Source: Clostridia bacterium (GTDB lineage: Bacteria > Bacillota > Clostridia > UMGS1883). Taken from it: a DNA stretch of 39,304 nt. The notes below the pieces were generated by a model. The model was not told the origin of the DNA, did not search any database, and saw only the letters and a program-made list of their open reading frames with translations. The translations under genes and the position numbers were made by a program. The stretch covers positions 1-39,304 of the forward strand of contig JAFUOO010000006.1 of the NCBI GenBank assembly GCA_017472685.1. The letters run 5' to 3'. Within the stretch, counting starts at the first letter, position 1; each line of letters begins with the position of its first letter. Shown here in pieces: positions 25,361-32,967 of the stretch.

Positions 25361-25832
25361 GATAGCTTTCGTTTGCATTGATTTTAAAAGCACGGTAGGT
25401 TTGCTCTGTAAGCATAAGCCGTGCCAGGTTGTGCGGAAAGGTCATATCCGACATGCTCATTTTAAAGTCAGCTCTTGCTTTAACACTTTCCGATAAGCCC
25501 AATGAGCCGCCTATAATAAATGTGACCGAAGATGCTCTGTTGAAGGCTGAGGACAGCTTTTTTGCAAACTCAACACTTGAAAGCTTTTTGCCCTCAATGC
25601 ACATTGCTATAACATAGTCGCCCTTTTGTATTTTAGCCAAAATTTCCGCCCCTTCACGCTCTAAAACCTGCATCTCCTCAGCGGCAGATGCCTTTTCGGG
25701 GATGGGTCGGTCGGGAAGCTCTATGCTTTTGAATTTTACAAAACGAGAAAGACGCTTTTCATACTCACTCAAAGCGTCTTTAATAAACTTTTCTTTAATT
25801 TTACCTACTGAAATAATGGTGATGTTGGGCAT
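25353..25832 (-). CDS. rlmH: 23S rRNA (pseudouridine1915-N3)-methyltransferase
   Basis: A 159-residue SPOUT-class methyltransferase acting on helix 69 of assembled 70S ribosomes. MPNITIISVGKIKEKFI at the start, CIEGKKLSS, FIIGGSLGLSESV and the C-terminal MTFPHNLARLMLTEQTYRAF with the final YHK are typical. Length is standard. It is the last gene of the minus-strand murA-walJ-rlmH group; walJ and rlmH also lie close together in Bacillus. Confidence 0.95.
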   Translation of the reverse strand: MPNITIISVGKIKEKFIKDALSEYEKRLSRFVKFKSIELPDRPIPEKASAAEEMQVLEREGAEILAKIQKGDYVIAMCIEGKKLSSVEFAKKLSSAFNRASSVTFIIGGSLGLSESVKARADFKMSMSDMTFPHNLARLMLTEQTYRAFKINANESYHK

Positions 25833-25860
25833 ATAATCAAATCCTTTAAACCCTGAAAAC

Positions 25861-25890
25861 GGACCGCCCGGGACGCCGGTCCCTACAATT
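25861..25890 (-). repeat. ATTGTAGGG-headed palindrome between walJ and rlmH
   Basis: Read on the minus strand it starts ATTGTAGGG and continues into GGACCG/CGGTCC arms (25861-25866 with 25877-25882). The TAG inside TGTAGGG is the stop codon of walJ (25883-25885). It shares its head with the element at 2649. Confidence 0.6.
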
Positions 25891-26674
25891 GATATTTCTG
25901 TGACGGTGCATAACGCCCTGCAACCTCCAGTGTTACATCTGTGCCCACACGTGCACCCTTCATAACCAGCGCCTCTTCGGTTGTAGCGTATGCTACCGAG
26001 GGGGTATTATTGTCAAGGCTTAAGTGCCCTAAAACTATATGCCTTACCCCGCAGTCAATAAGATGTGAGCAGGTAAGAGCGCAATCGTCATTGGAAAGAT
26101 GCCCCACGCTTGAACGCACTCTCCGCTTTAACTCAGGCGAATATGGTCCGTGAAGCAGCATGTCCACGTCGTGGTTGGACTCAAGGAGCACAATATCACT
26201 GTGTTTAATGCTTTCATAAACCGTTTTGTTCATAACACCTATATCGGTTGCTATGGAAACACGTTTATCGTTATGCTCAATTGTGAAGCCTACGCTTTCA
26301 CAGCTGTCGTGTGGTGTTGCAAAGGGGGTTACAACAGCATCGAAGGCTCCGAATTTTATGCCGCCCTTTATGTAGCGTATGTTGTCGGTATCAATTTTGC
26401 CTATGCGTGAAATCATGTTCTGCCATGTTCCCACGCTGGCATATATGGGCAGGTTGTAGCGCCTGGATAAAATACCTGCACCCTTTACGTGGTCAATATG
26501 CTCGTGCGTTATGAAAATGCAATCAAGGCTGTCAGGCTCCACGCCAATCTGCCTGAGAGCTGCCTCCAGATGACTGCCGCTTTCACCGCAATCAACCAGA
26601 ATGTTGGTATTGCCTGCCTTTACAAAGGTGGCATTACCGCTGGACCCCGAAAAAAGACTGCAAAGCTCAACCAT
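25883..26674 (-). CDS. walJ: MBL-fold metallohydrolase WalJ (YycJ)
   Basis: A 263-residue metallo-beta-lactamase-fold protein. The metal motif is HEHIDH (57-62); LFSGSSGNATFV at the N-terminus and HLSNDDCA, CSHLIDCGVRHIVLGHLS further on are characteristic of WalJ/YycJ. In Firmicutes it is linked to the WalRK cell-wall regulon and is a DNA exonuclease in some species, but here walRK is not present. The start overlaps the end of murA by 8 bases. Its C-terminus (SQKYQL) ends on a stop supplied by the dispersed palindrome at 25861-25890. Confidence 0.92.
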   Translation of the reverse strand: MVELCSLFSGSSGNATFVKAGNTNILVDCGESGSHLEAALRQIGVEPDSLDCIFITHEHIDHVKGAGILSRRYNLPIYASVGTWQNMISRIGKIDTDNIRYIKGGIKFGAFDAVVTPFATPHDSCESVGFTIEHNDKRVSIATDIGVMNKTVYESIKHSDIVLLESNHDVDMLLHGPYSPELKRRVRSSVGHLSNDDCALTCSHLIDCGVRHIVLGHLSLDNNTPSVAYATTEEALVMKGARVGTDVTLEVAGRYAPSQKYQL

Positions 26675-27932
26675 TGGAGATATACACTCTTTCTATATTG
26701 GCACCGATGTTGGAAAGACGCGCCTCAATACATTCGTAGCCACGGTCAATATATATAGGGTCATTAATTGTTGTAACGCCGTCGCTTGCCAATGCAGCAA
26801 TAATAAGTGCCGCACCTGCTCTGAGGTCGGTTGCTCTCACGGGAGCACCATGTAAGGGCTCGCCGCCTTCGATAATGGCTGTTTTGCCCTGTACGGAAAT
26901 ATCTGCACCAAGTCTTTTTAATTCGCCAACGTACTGGAAGCGGTTATCCCACACATCCTCGGTAACCATGCTTGTACCCTTTGCAAGTGTAAGCAGAGCC
27001 ACAATCTGTGGCTGAAGGTCTGTGGGGAAGCCGGGATAAGGCATTGTTCTTACATCGCAGGGAAGTAAGGGGTTTGTACGCCTTACACGGATTGCATCGT
27101 CATATTCATCAATTTCAACGCCCATCTCTTCCAGCTTGGAAACAAGGGAAGCCATGTGCTTGGGAATAATGTTCTTAACTAAAACATCGCCGCCGGCAGC
27201 CGCAGCCATAATCATAAATGTGCCTGCTTCAATCTGGTCGGGAATGATGGCATATGTTCCGCCGCCGAGCCTTTCAACACCGTCAATGCGGATAATGTCT
27301 GTACCTGCACCGCGAATCCTTGCGCCCATTGCGTTAAGGAAGTTAGCGAGGTCAACAATGTGGGGCTCCTTTGCAGCATTTTCAATAACTGTTCTGCCCT
27401 TGGCAAGGGTTGCCGCAAGGATAATGTTCATGGTTGCGCCTACGCTTACCTTGTCAAGATACACGTTTGCGCCCTTAAGGTTTTCAGCCTTTGCTTCAAC
27501 CTGACCGCGCACAATGTCAACAGCGGCGCCTAAAGCCTTGAAGCCCTTAACATGAAGGTCAATGGGTCTTTCGCCGAAATTGCAGCCGCCGGGCAGAGCA
27601 ACCTCAGCCTGACCAAACCTGCCTAAGAGTGCGCCTAAAAGATAGTAGGATGCACGCATACGGCTTGCAAGGTCATATGGAGCTTTAAATGTAGATACGC
27701 AGGATGCGTCGATTTCAATAGTATTATTATCAATCCTGGTAACCTTTGCACCAAGAAAAGTGAGCATTTCCAGAATAACGCTTACATCGCGTATGTCGGG
27801 AACATTTTCTATACGGCAGATACCGTCAACAAGCAGCGCTGCAGGAATGATGGCTACTGCCGCATTCTTTGCGCCGTTTGTCTGTATTTCGCCATAGAGC
27901 GGCTTTCCGCCACTTACACGTAAAGTTTCCAT
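26667..27932 (-). CDS. murA: UDP-N-acetylglucosamine 1-carboxyvinyltransferase
   Basis: A 421-residue enzyme catalysing the first committed step of peptidoglycan synthesis, transfer of enolpyruvate from PEP to UDP-GlcNAc. GEIQTNGAKNAAVAI holds the conserved K22 and N23 region; the catalytic Cys is C117 in ALPGGCNFGERPIDLH, so the fosfomycin target cysteine is present. TDLQPQ and RATDLRAGAALIIAAL are in the C-terminal half. Length is standard. AAAGTGGTG precedes the start, and a near-consensus promoter lies 55 bases upstream. Many Firmicutes have two murA paralogues; which one this is cannot be told. Confidence 0.96.
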   Translation of the reverse strand: METLRVSGGKPLYGEIQTNGAKNAAVAIIPAALLVDGICRIENVPDIRDVSVILEMLTFLGAKVTRIDNNTIEIDASCVSTFKAPYDLASRMRASYYLLGALLGRFGQAEVALPGGCNFGERPIDLHVKGFKALGAAVDIVRGQVEAKAENLKGANVYLDKVSVGATMNIILAATLAKGRTVIENAAKEPHIVDLANFLNAMGARIRGAGTDIIRIDGVERLGGGTYAIIPDQIEAGTFMIMAAAAGGDVLVKNIIPKHMASLVSKLEEMGVEIDEYDDAIRVRRTNPLLPCDVRTMPYPGFPTDLQPQIVALLTLAKGTSMVTEDVWDNRFQYVGELKRLGADISVQGKTAIIEGGEPLHGAPVRATDLRAGAALIIAALASDGVTTINDPIYIDRGYECIEARLSNIGANIERVYISNG

Positions 27933-27986
27933 TTATATAGAACACCACTTTCATATAAAAGTCGGGTATACACACATACACAGTAT

Positions 27987-28016
27987 ATTATAACCCATTT
28001 TAGTGCAAAATGTCAA
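27987..28016 (-). promoter_or_regulatory. Promoter of murA-walJ-rlmH
   Basis: On the minus strand: TTGACA (28016-28011), an 18-base spacer and TATAAT (27992-27987), both hexamers at full consensus. The predicted start is near 27980, giving a leader of about 48 nt. Confidence 0.85.
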
Positions 28017-28085
28017 CATAAAGGATTTATGACGGGGATAAAAAATTGATATAAGGACAAAATATTGGTAACGGAGGAAAAGCCA

Positions 28086-28721
28086 ATGGGACTTTCATTT
28101 GCAAGAACAATTATACTATACATTTCGGTAATAATTGCCATGCGTATAATGGGCAAAAGAACAATCGGCGAAATGCATCCTACAGAGCTGGTTGTTTCAA
28201 TAATGATTTCCGATCTGGCAACTGTGCCGATGCAGTCAAAATCAACCCCGCTTTTAGACGGAATTGTACCCATTTTTACACTGGTCATACTTGAGCTTGT
28301 CTTTGCATTTTTAGTTTTGAAAAGCAGAATAGTACGGCGTGTGCTTGTGGGGCGCAGCTGCAGTGTGACAAAGGGCGGCAAGCTTCTGGAAAAGGAAATG
28401 GCAAGCCTTAAAATTACCGTGGATGACATCGAAGAGCAAATCCGTATAAACGGATACACAAGTCTTAAGGATGTGGAGGAAATAGTTATCGAAACAAACG
28501 GTCAGGTGTCGGTAATAGGAAAGAAGGAAAAGGAAAAAGTACCCTACCTTGTTGTAACAGACGGAAAAATACGCAAAAAGGATATGCAAAATGCACACAT
28601 CGGCATGTTGGATATCGAAAAAGAGCTTAAAAGGCGTGACATTGCAGATGTGAGCGAGGTTTTGTACATGAGTGCCATCGATTCAAAAATTGTGCATTTG
28701 CAGAAACGGGGCGAGAAATAA
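28086..28721 (+). CDS. DUF421 (YetF-type) membrane protein
   Basis: A 211-residue protein with three N-terminal hydrophobic segments and a soluble C-terminal half. MRIMGKRTIGEMHPTELVVS and ISDLATVPMQ are the hallmarks of the DUF421/YetF family. The soluble part includes DVEEIVIETNGQVSVI. The start is ATG 28086 with GGAGGAAAA upstream, not the longer frame at 28065. It overlaps the next gene by one base (TAATG). The biochemical role of the family is not established; in Bacillus spores related proteins are linked to germination and spore membrane properties. Confidence 0.88.
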   Translation: MGLSFARTIILYISVIIAMRIMGKRTIGEMHPTELVVSIMISDLATVPMQSKSTPLLDGIVPIFTLVILELVFAFLVLKSRIVRRVLVGRSCSVTKGGKLLEKEMASLKITVDDIEEQIRINGYTSLKDVEEIVIETNGQVSVIGKKEKEKVPYLVVTDGKIRKKDMQNAHIGMLDIEKELKRRDIADVSEVLYMSAIDSKIVHLQKRGEK

Positions 28722-29089
28722 TGCGTCGAATGATAGTTGCCGCAGTGCTTCTTGGTATCATTTTATTAGGCTGGAGCATTGAAGAAAAAGTTATAGGTGG
28801 AATATGCAGCAAAATGATTGAAAATGTTGAAAAAATGCAGCATGCCACAGGAGACGAGCTTGACAGTCTTATTGAAAAAACCCGTAAGGAATGGCATAGT
28901 AACGAAAAAATCCTTGAAATGCTTACCCCTCATGAGGACACCGACGACATCAATGTCAATTGGGAAAGCTTTAATGCAAAAATAAAAGAAGGAAACTACT
29001 CTGCCGCCAGGATAACCCTGGCGGAAATAGGTCAGCACTTTAAGGAAATGAAAAGCAAAATAAAGGTTAATTTTCAGAATATTTTCTAA
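28721..29089 (+). CDS. DUF4363-like single-pass protein
   Basis: A 122-residue protein with one N-terminal membrane helix (about 5-19, IVAAVLLGIILLGWS) and a helical, charged extracytoplasmic or cytoplasmic part. It resembles the DUF4363 proteins that accompany DUF421 proteins in Clostridia: a membrane anchor then a helical hairpin. The one-base overlap with the DUF421 gene suggests the two products work together, possibly as a complex; that is inference from context. Confidence 0.72.
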   Translation: MRRMIVAAVLLGIILLGWSIEEKVIGGICSKMIENVEKMQHATGDELDSLIEKTRKEWHSNEKILEMLTPHEDTDDINVNWESFNAKIKEGNYSAARITLAEIGQHFKEMKSKIKVNFQNIF

Positions 29090-29098
29090 GGAAAGGCG

Positions 29099-31468
29099 AT
29101 GGGATTAATGCAGGCTGTTGTAAATATTTCCGACGAGGGGGTGCGCCTCAGACCGCTCAGCTGTATAAAAAACGGAGCCATGCTGGATGTTGGAAACATG
29201 ACAATTGCAGAGCATATTGTAAAGCTTCTGGCATCCTGCGCTGTTACAAAGGTAACATTTATCTGCGGATATATGTCAAATGATATTAAGCGGTATATGG
29301 AAAAGGCAAATAATTTCGGCGCAGCTATTAAATATGTTTCTACGGCAAGCGAGGACGACGCACTGAGTGAATGTGCAAAAAAAATAAACGAAGACTTTAT
29401 CTACATTTCAAAGCCTGTTTACGCTGATTTTGATATGAGCGATGCCATAGCCTTTCACAAAAAGCGCCGCTCTTTTCTCACGGTGCTTACTCCCCGCGGA
29501 ATGCACGAAGGCTTTGTAAGCGATAAAACAGGCAGGGTTACACGTGTTGAAGAAAAGCAGCTGTGGAGCAGTATTTCGGGCGAGCAGAGCCCCGGAATAT
29601 ACATTTTAAACTGCCATGCAACAAAATATATTATAAAGGGCGATTTTTCGCGCAATGCCTTGGGTGAAATTGTGCGCTCGGGAAAGGTTGTGTACACAAA
29701 GGCTATTGATGGAGTGTGCGAAAGCATATATGATACAGCCTCCTATATGAGAAGCTGTGCTCTGTTTCTGGAGGGCATGAAAAAAACAAGCTGCGCAGGA
29801 ATATGTGTGGCAGAGGGAGCCGAGGTGGAAAAGGGTGCCATTTTAGAGGCACCATGCTATGTGGGAAGCGGGGCGCACATACACAAGGGGGCAAAAATAG
29901 GCGCGTTTTCCCAGATAGGAGAAGGTTGTGTTGTTTCCGAGGGTGCAAGTATAAAGCGAAGCATTATTTCAAAGGATTGTCGCATAGGTGCCTCTGCTAC
30001 ATTGCGTGGGTGCATTTTTGACGAAAATGTGCATTGCGGAAGAGGGGTCACTGTTTACGAGCAGGCGGTAATCGGCAAAGCCTCGGTGATAGGTGCCGAG
30101 GTACTGGTAAAATCTTTTGTCAAAATATGGCCCGAAAAAACAATTGAAAAAGGTGCCGTTGTGGCGGAAAACATTATGTGGGGACAAAAAAAGCGGTCAA
30201 AGCTTTTTGAAAACGGACGCATAAAGGGCGTTGTCAACGTGGACATAACTCCTCTTTTTTGCACCCTTTTAGGCTCAGTTGCAGGAAGGGTGTTCAACAT
30301 GGGCGAGGTGGGTATATCAACAGACGACTCAGCCTCGGGAGCCATGCTGCGTGATGCGATTGCCGCGGGGCTTATGGGATGTGGCTGCAGAGTAAAGGAC
30401 TTCGGTGAGCAGCCGCTACCCATTACAAGACGCGGTACGGCATTCTACGCCCTGCAGGGTGCTGTTGCGGTGAGCGTCAATTCCTCATCGGGCGAGGATG
30501 TTGCCGAAATAACCATTCTCGGCAAAAACGGATTTGATGTGGACACTACAACTGAGCAAAGCATGGAGGAGCTTTTTGAAAAGGGTGAGGTTGTATACCC
30601 CGAGGCAAGGAGCATAGCCGAGGTTGAATACGTTTTCGAATTCAAGCTTCACTATCTTAAAAGCCTGGTGGGGTACACAAAGGCGCCTCGGCTTCCCATG
30701 AGGGTTTTGCTTTGCTGCAATGCGCCCTGGGGCAGGCGTCTCATTGTTTCAGCCCTTGCGGATTTCTCCTCTCAGGTGAGTATATTTGAGGGCAGAAGCG
30801 AATCTGAGGAGGATTTGAAAATGTTTGCCTCGGCAACCGAGAAGGGAAACTTTGATGTGGGCTTCATGCTTGATAATCGCTGCGAAAAGCTTTACATTGC
30901 TCACGGCGGAAAAATTCTTGGCACTGACACCTACGATGTATTGTGCGCCCTTATTGTGATGAAAAAATATAAAAACGCAAAAATATATGTGCCCGTAACA
31001 ACGAGCAGTGCTGTTGACGTGCTGGCTGAAAAACACAATTGCTCCGTAGTCCGCACAAAAACAACGCCGCCTGCCATAATGAAAAAAATGTCGGGAAGCG
31101 AAAAATATGTTTCCGAGCAGTTTATTTTCCGGTTTGACGCAGTGGGCTCTGTAATACTTCTTATGGACTATCTCACAAAGGAAAAGCTCAGCCTTGAAAC
31201 TGTTGTTGCCGAAATACCGCCCATTGCAACAAGCAGTGTGGTAATGGAATGCAAAGACGGAAATTTCACTAACCTTCTTGAAAAGATTTACGATATGCCC
31301 ACCTCCTCGGATATGCCCGAGGGCGTCAAGATAACCTTTGACAAGGGCTGGGTCATTGTAATTCCCGACATGGAAAAGGAAGTATTCCGCATGGTAAGCG
31401 ATGCGACGAGTGTGGAAGCGGCAAGGGAATTGTGCGATATATGTATAAAGCAAATAAAAGAAAACTAA
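29099..31468 (+). CDS. Nucleotidyltransferase/phosphohexomutase-like fusion, catalytic motifs degenerate
   Basis: A 789-residue protein with the layout of sugar-phosphate nucleotidyltransferase (about 4-225), left-handed beta-helix hexapeptide repeats (about 235-360) and phosphomannomutase (about 375-785). The N-terminal nucleotide loop is DEGVRLRPLSCIKNG where active enzymes have GGxGTRLRPLT and a KP pair. In the mutase part the SASHNP catalytic serine loop is replaced by SVNSSSGED (459-467), the DGDADR metal loop by LDNRCEK (591-597), and the RPSGTEP phosphate loop by the segment IPDMEKE near the end. The fold seems kept but both activities are probably lost, so a regulatory, binding or scaffold role is likely. 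The start may be 29108 (MQAVV), which aligns better with homologues. Confidence 0.75.
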   Translation: MGLMQAVVNISDEGVRLRPLSCIKNGAMLDVGNMTIAEHIVKLLASCAVTKVTFICGYMSNDIKRYMEKANNFGAAIKYVSTASEDDALSECAKKINEDFIYISKPVYADFDMSDAIAFHKKRRSFLTVLTPRGMHEGFVSDKTGRVTRVEEKQLWSSISGEQSPGIYILNCHATKYIIKGDFSRNALGEIVRSGKVVYTKAIDGVCESIYDTASYMRSCALFLEGMKKTSCAGICVAEGAEVEKGAILEAPCYVGSGAHIHKGAKIGAFSQIGEGCVVSEGASIKRSIISKDCRIGASATLRGCIFDENVHCGRGVTVYEQAVIGKASVIGAEVLVKSFVKIWPEKTIEKGAVVAENIMWGQKKRSKLFENGRIKGVVNVDITPLFCTLLGSVAGRVFNMGEVGISTDDSASGAMLRDAIAAGLMGCGCRVKDFGEQPLPITRRGTAFYALQGAVAVSVNSSSGEDVAEITILGKNGFDVDTTTEQSMEELFEKGEVVYPEARSIAEVEYVFEFKLHYLKSLVGYTKAPRLPMRVLLCCNAPWGRRLIVSALADFSSQVSIFEGRSESEEDLKMFASATEKGNFDVGFMLDNRCEKLYIAHGGKILGTDTYDVLCALIVMKKYKNAKIYVPVTTSSAVDVLAEKHNCSVVRTKTTPPAIMKKMSGSEKYVSEQFIFRFDAVGSVILLMDYLTKEKLSLETVVAEIPPIATSSVVMECKDGNFTNLLEKIYDMPTSSDMPEGVKITFDKGWVIVIPDMEKEVFRMVSDATSVEAARELCDICIKQIKEN

Positions 31469-31507
31469 AAAGCTGCACGGCAAATTGCCGTGCAGCTTTT
31501 TAGTTTT
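31461..31507. terminator. Bidirectional terminator, 21-bp stem
   Basis: A perfect 21-bp stem (31461-31481 with 31487-31507), loop AAATT, with A5 and T5 tracts. The stop codons of both converging genes (31466-31468 plus, 31500-31502 minus) lie within the arms. Confidence 0.93.
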
Positions 31508-31745
31508 CGTATTCCAACAAATCCGAAATTGAGCAATTGAGAACAAAGCATGCTTTCGCGAAAAAATCCAAATCAATTCGTTCAACATTTTCAGCTTTAT
31601 AATATCGGTCGATAACTTCGTATTTCACGCCTGTTAATGTGCGCATTTTGTTTCGTGTAATGCCTTTTGAATTCATAATTTCAGAGAGCTTTATTTTAAT
31701 TCTTCCGTACTCTTTTATATTCATAATACTGTTAAAATCATTCAT
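31500..31745 (-). CDS. Small HTH regulator (Cro/CI type)
   Basis: An 81-residue protein with a single Cro/C1-type helix-turn-helix: RIKIKLSEIMNSKGITRNKM, TLTGVKYEVIDRYYKAE and LDFFAKACFVLNCSISDLL, like the short YozG-type HTH proteins. GGAGGG precedes the start; the longer 174-residue frame would read into an intergenic palindrome array and is rejected. The target is unknown. It could control itself or the threonine aldolase gene upstream. Confidence 0.82.
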   Translation of the reverse strand: MNDFNSIMNIKEYGRIKIKLSEIMNSKGITRNKMRTLTGVKYEVIDRYYKAENVERIDLDFFAKACFVLNCSISDLLEYEN

Positions 31746-31747
31746 GG

Positions 31748-31856
31748 TTATCCCTCCGATACTATTCGCTTGCGATATGTGCGCTATGCGCGAATGCGAT
31801 ATACCAGCACTGTGTGCAGGTGAGATATGAAACAAAATCCATGCGGAATTTGTTTC
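31748..31856. repeat. Intergenic array of short palindromes
   Basis: Repeated GCGATAT motifs (31754 and 31783) flank a GCGCTATGCGC hairpin (31768-31778). A GCACTGTGTGC hairpin follows (31797-31807), then GAAACAAA/TTTGTTTC (31829-31836 with 31849-31856) enclosing TCC/GGA. This resembles short palindromic repeat clusters found between genes in Clostridia genomes. No ORF is supported. Confidence 0.5.
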
Positions 31857-31859
31857 GCT

Positions 31860-31910
31860 GCAAAGAAGATGTTTACAAAAGCTCAATAAGCTTTTGTACA
31901 TCTTCTTTGC
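31860..31910 (-). terminator. Long palindrome across the threonine aldolase stop codon
   Basis: 13 bp perfect (31860-31872 with 31898-31910, arm GCAAAGAAGATGT) continue after a two-base bulge into 9 bp (31875-31883 with 31889-31897) with loop CAATA. The gene's TAA is at the bulge. No T run follows on the minus strand, so it may define an RNA 3' end by blocking exonucleases rather than act as a classic terminator. Confidence 0.5.
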
Positions 31911-32895
31911 TGGTCGCCCAGCTGGTGGCAAAGCGTACAACAGTGTGGTTTTCGTCGTACTTTTCCCAATAACTGATACACACGTTTTCCTTAATTTTTT
32001 CCATCTGCTTGTTTTCAAGCACAATAAAAATCTGGTTTGTGGGGGAGTTTATGAAAAACTCATACCCCTTTTTTCTGAATGTGTCCTTGAGCATGGCGGC
32101 AGTTTCAATGGCATTTTTTGAAAGCTCCATGTAAAGATTGTCGGTAAAAAGCGCATCAAACTGAACGCCTAAAAGCCTGCCCTTTGCAAGCATTGCACCG
32201 TGCTGCTTTGTAAGGGTTGTGAAGTGGCGGGGTGCATTTTTCTTTGTGAACACCACCGCCTCGCCGCAAAGTGCACCGCACTTTGTGCCGCCAATGTAAA
32301 AAACATCTGTAAGAGCGGCAATGTTCGGAAGGGTAAGGTCTGTTTCAGCAGCAAGAGCATAGCCTAAGCGCGCACCGTCAAGGAAAAGCGGAATGTTGTA
32401 TTTTTTGCAGGTATCGCTTATTTTTGTAAGCTCATCCTTTGTGTAAAGTGTGCCGTATTCCGTGGGGTGCGATATGTAAACCATACCGGGGTAAACCATG
32501 TGGCTGTGGCTTTCGTCGGCATAGAAGGTTTCTATAAACGCTGCAATGTCGCTCTCCTTTATTTTGCCCTCATACTGAGGCAGTGTAATAACCTTGTGAC
32601 CTGTGTATTCAATGGCGCCTGCCTCGTGGCATGCAACGTGCCCCGTCACAGCCGAAAGCACGCCCTCGTGGCGCTGGAGCATTGTTGCAATAACTGCCTG
32701 GTTTGTCTGTGTGCCGCCCGATATAAAGAAAATCTCCGCATCGGGACATGCTGCTGCCTGTCTTATTTTTTCCTTGGCAAGAAGCGAATACTTATCCTCA
32801 CCGTAGCCGTCAAGCTTTTCAAAATTTGTTTTTAAAAGGTGCTCTAAAACCTTTGGGTGAGCACCCTCGGAATAGTCGTTTTTAAAATAAAGCAT
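31873..32895 (-). CDS. Threonine aldolase family protein (PLP, beta-eliminating lyase fold)
   Basis: A 340-residue fold-type I PLP enzyme resembling low-specificity L-threonine aldolase, which splits threonine and allo-threonine to glycine and acetaldehyde. YFKNDYSEGAHPKVLE at the N-terminus, FISGGTQTNQ (cofactor phosphate), LFLDGARLGYAL with D173 and R176, and the Schiff-base lysine K205 in FYIGGTKCGALCGEA are visible. GGAGG stands just before the ATG at 32895; the longer frame is not needed. A related beta-eliminating lyase cannot be excluded. The upstream terminator at 32910 separates it from the topoisomerase gene, so it must have its own promoter or depend on read-through. Confidence 0.88.
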   Translation of the reverse strand: MLYFKNDYSEGAHPKVLEHLLKTNFEKLDGYGEDKYSLLAKEKIRQAAACPDAEIFFISGGTQTNQAVIATMLQRHEGVLSAVTGHVACHEAGAIEYTGHKVITLPQYEGKIKESDIAAFIETFYADESHSHMVYPGMVYISHPTEYGTLYTKDELTKISDTCKKYNIPLFLDGARLGYALAAETDLTLPNIAALTDVFYIGGTKCGALCGEAVVFTKKNAPRHFTTLTKQHGAMLAKGRLLGVQFDALFTDNLYMELSKNAIETAAMLKDTFRKKGYEFFINSPTNQIFIVLENKQMEKIKENVCISYWEKYDENHTVVRFATSWATSKEDVQKLIELL

Positions 32896-32909
32896 AGTAA
32901 CCTCCGTAA

Positions 32910-32940
32910 AGCAAAAGGACTTCGCGTAAGCGAAATCCTT
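32910..32940 (-). terminator. Intrinsic terminator after the topoisomerase gene
   Basis: Minus strand: AAGGATTTCGC, loop TTAC, GCGAAGTCCTT (one G-U), then TTGCTTT. It lies between the topoisomerase gene and the threonine aldolase gene. Confidence 0.75.
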
Positions 32941-32967
32941 CCGCAATTATCCATTATTCAATATTAA

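Noticed and set aside
24719..25393. 224-codon minus-strand frame over the end of dnaE
   Set aside because: It is antisense to well-conserved dnaE sequence, crosses the strong dnaE terminator and has no start signals.
29099..31468. Frameshifted or decayed gene
   Set aside because: The 789-codon frame is open, has a ribosome binding site and ends at a normal terminator, so the lost motifs reflect divergence, not recent decay.
30749..31588. 279-codon minus-strand frame over the pseudoenzyme gene
   Set aside because: It crosses a 21-bp bidirectional terminator and overlaps a better supported gene on each strand.
31500..32024. Long 174-residue version of the HTH protein
   Set aside because: Its extra N-terminal part is read through the aldolase gene end and the palindrome cluster. 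A GGAGGG site fits the 81-residue start.
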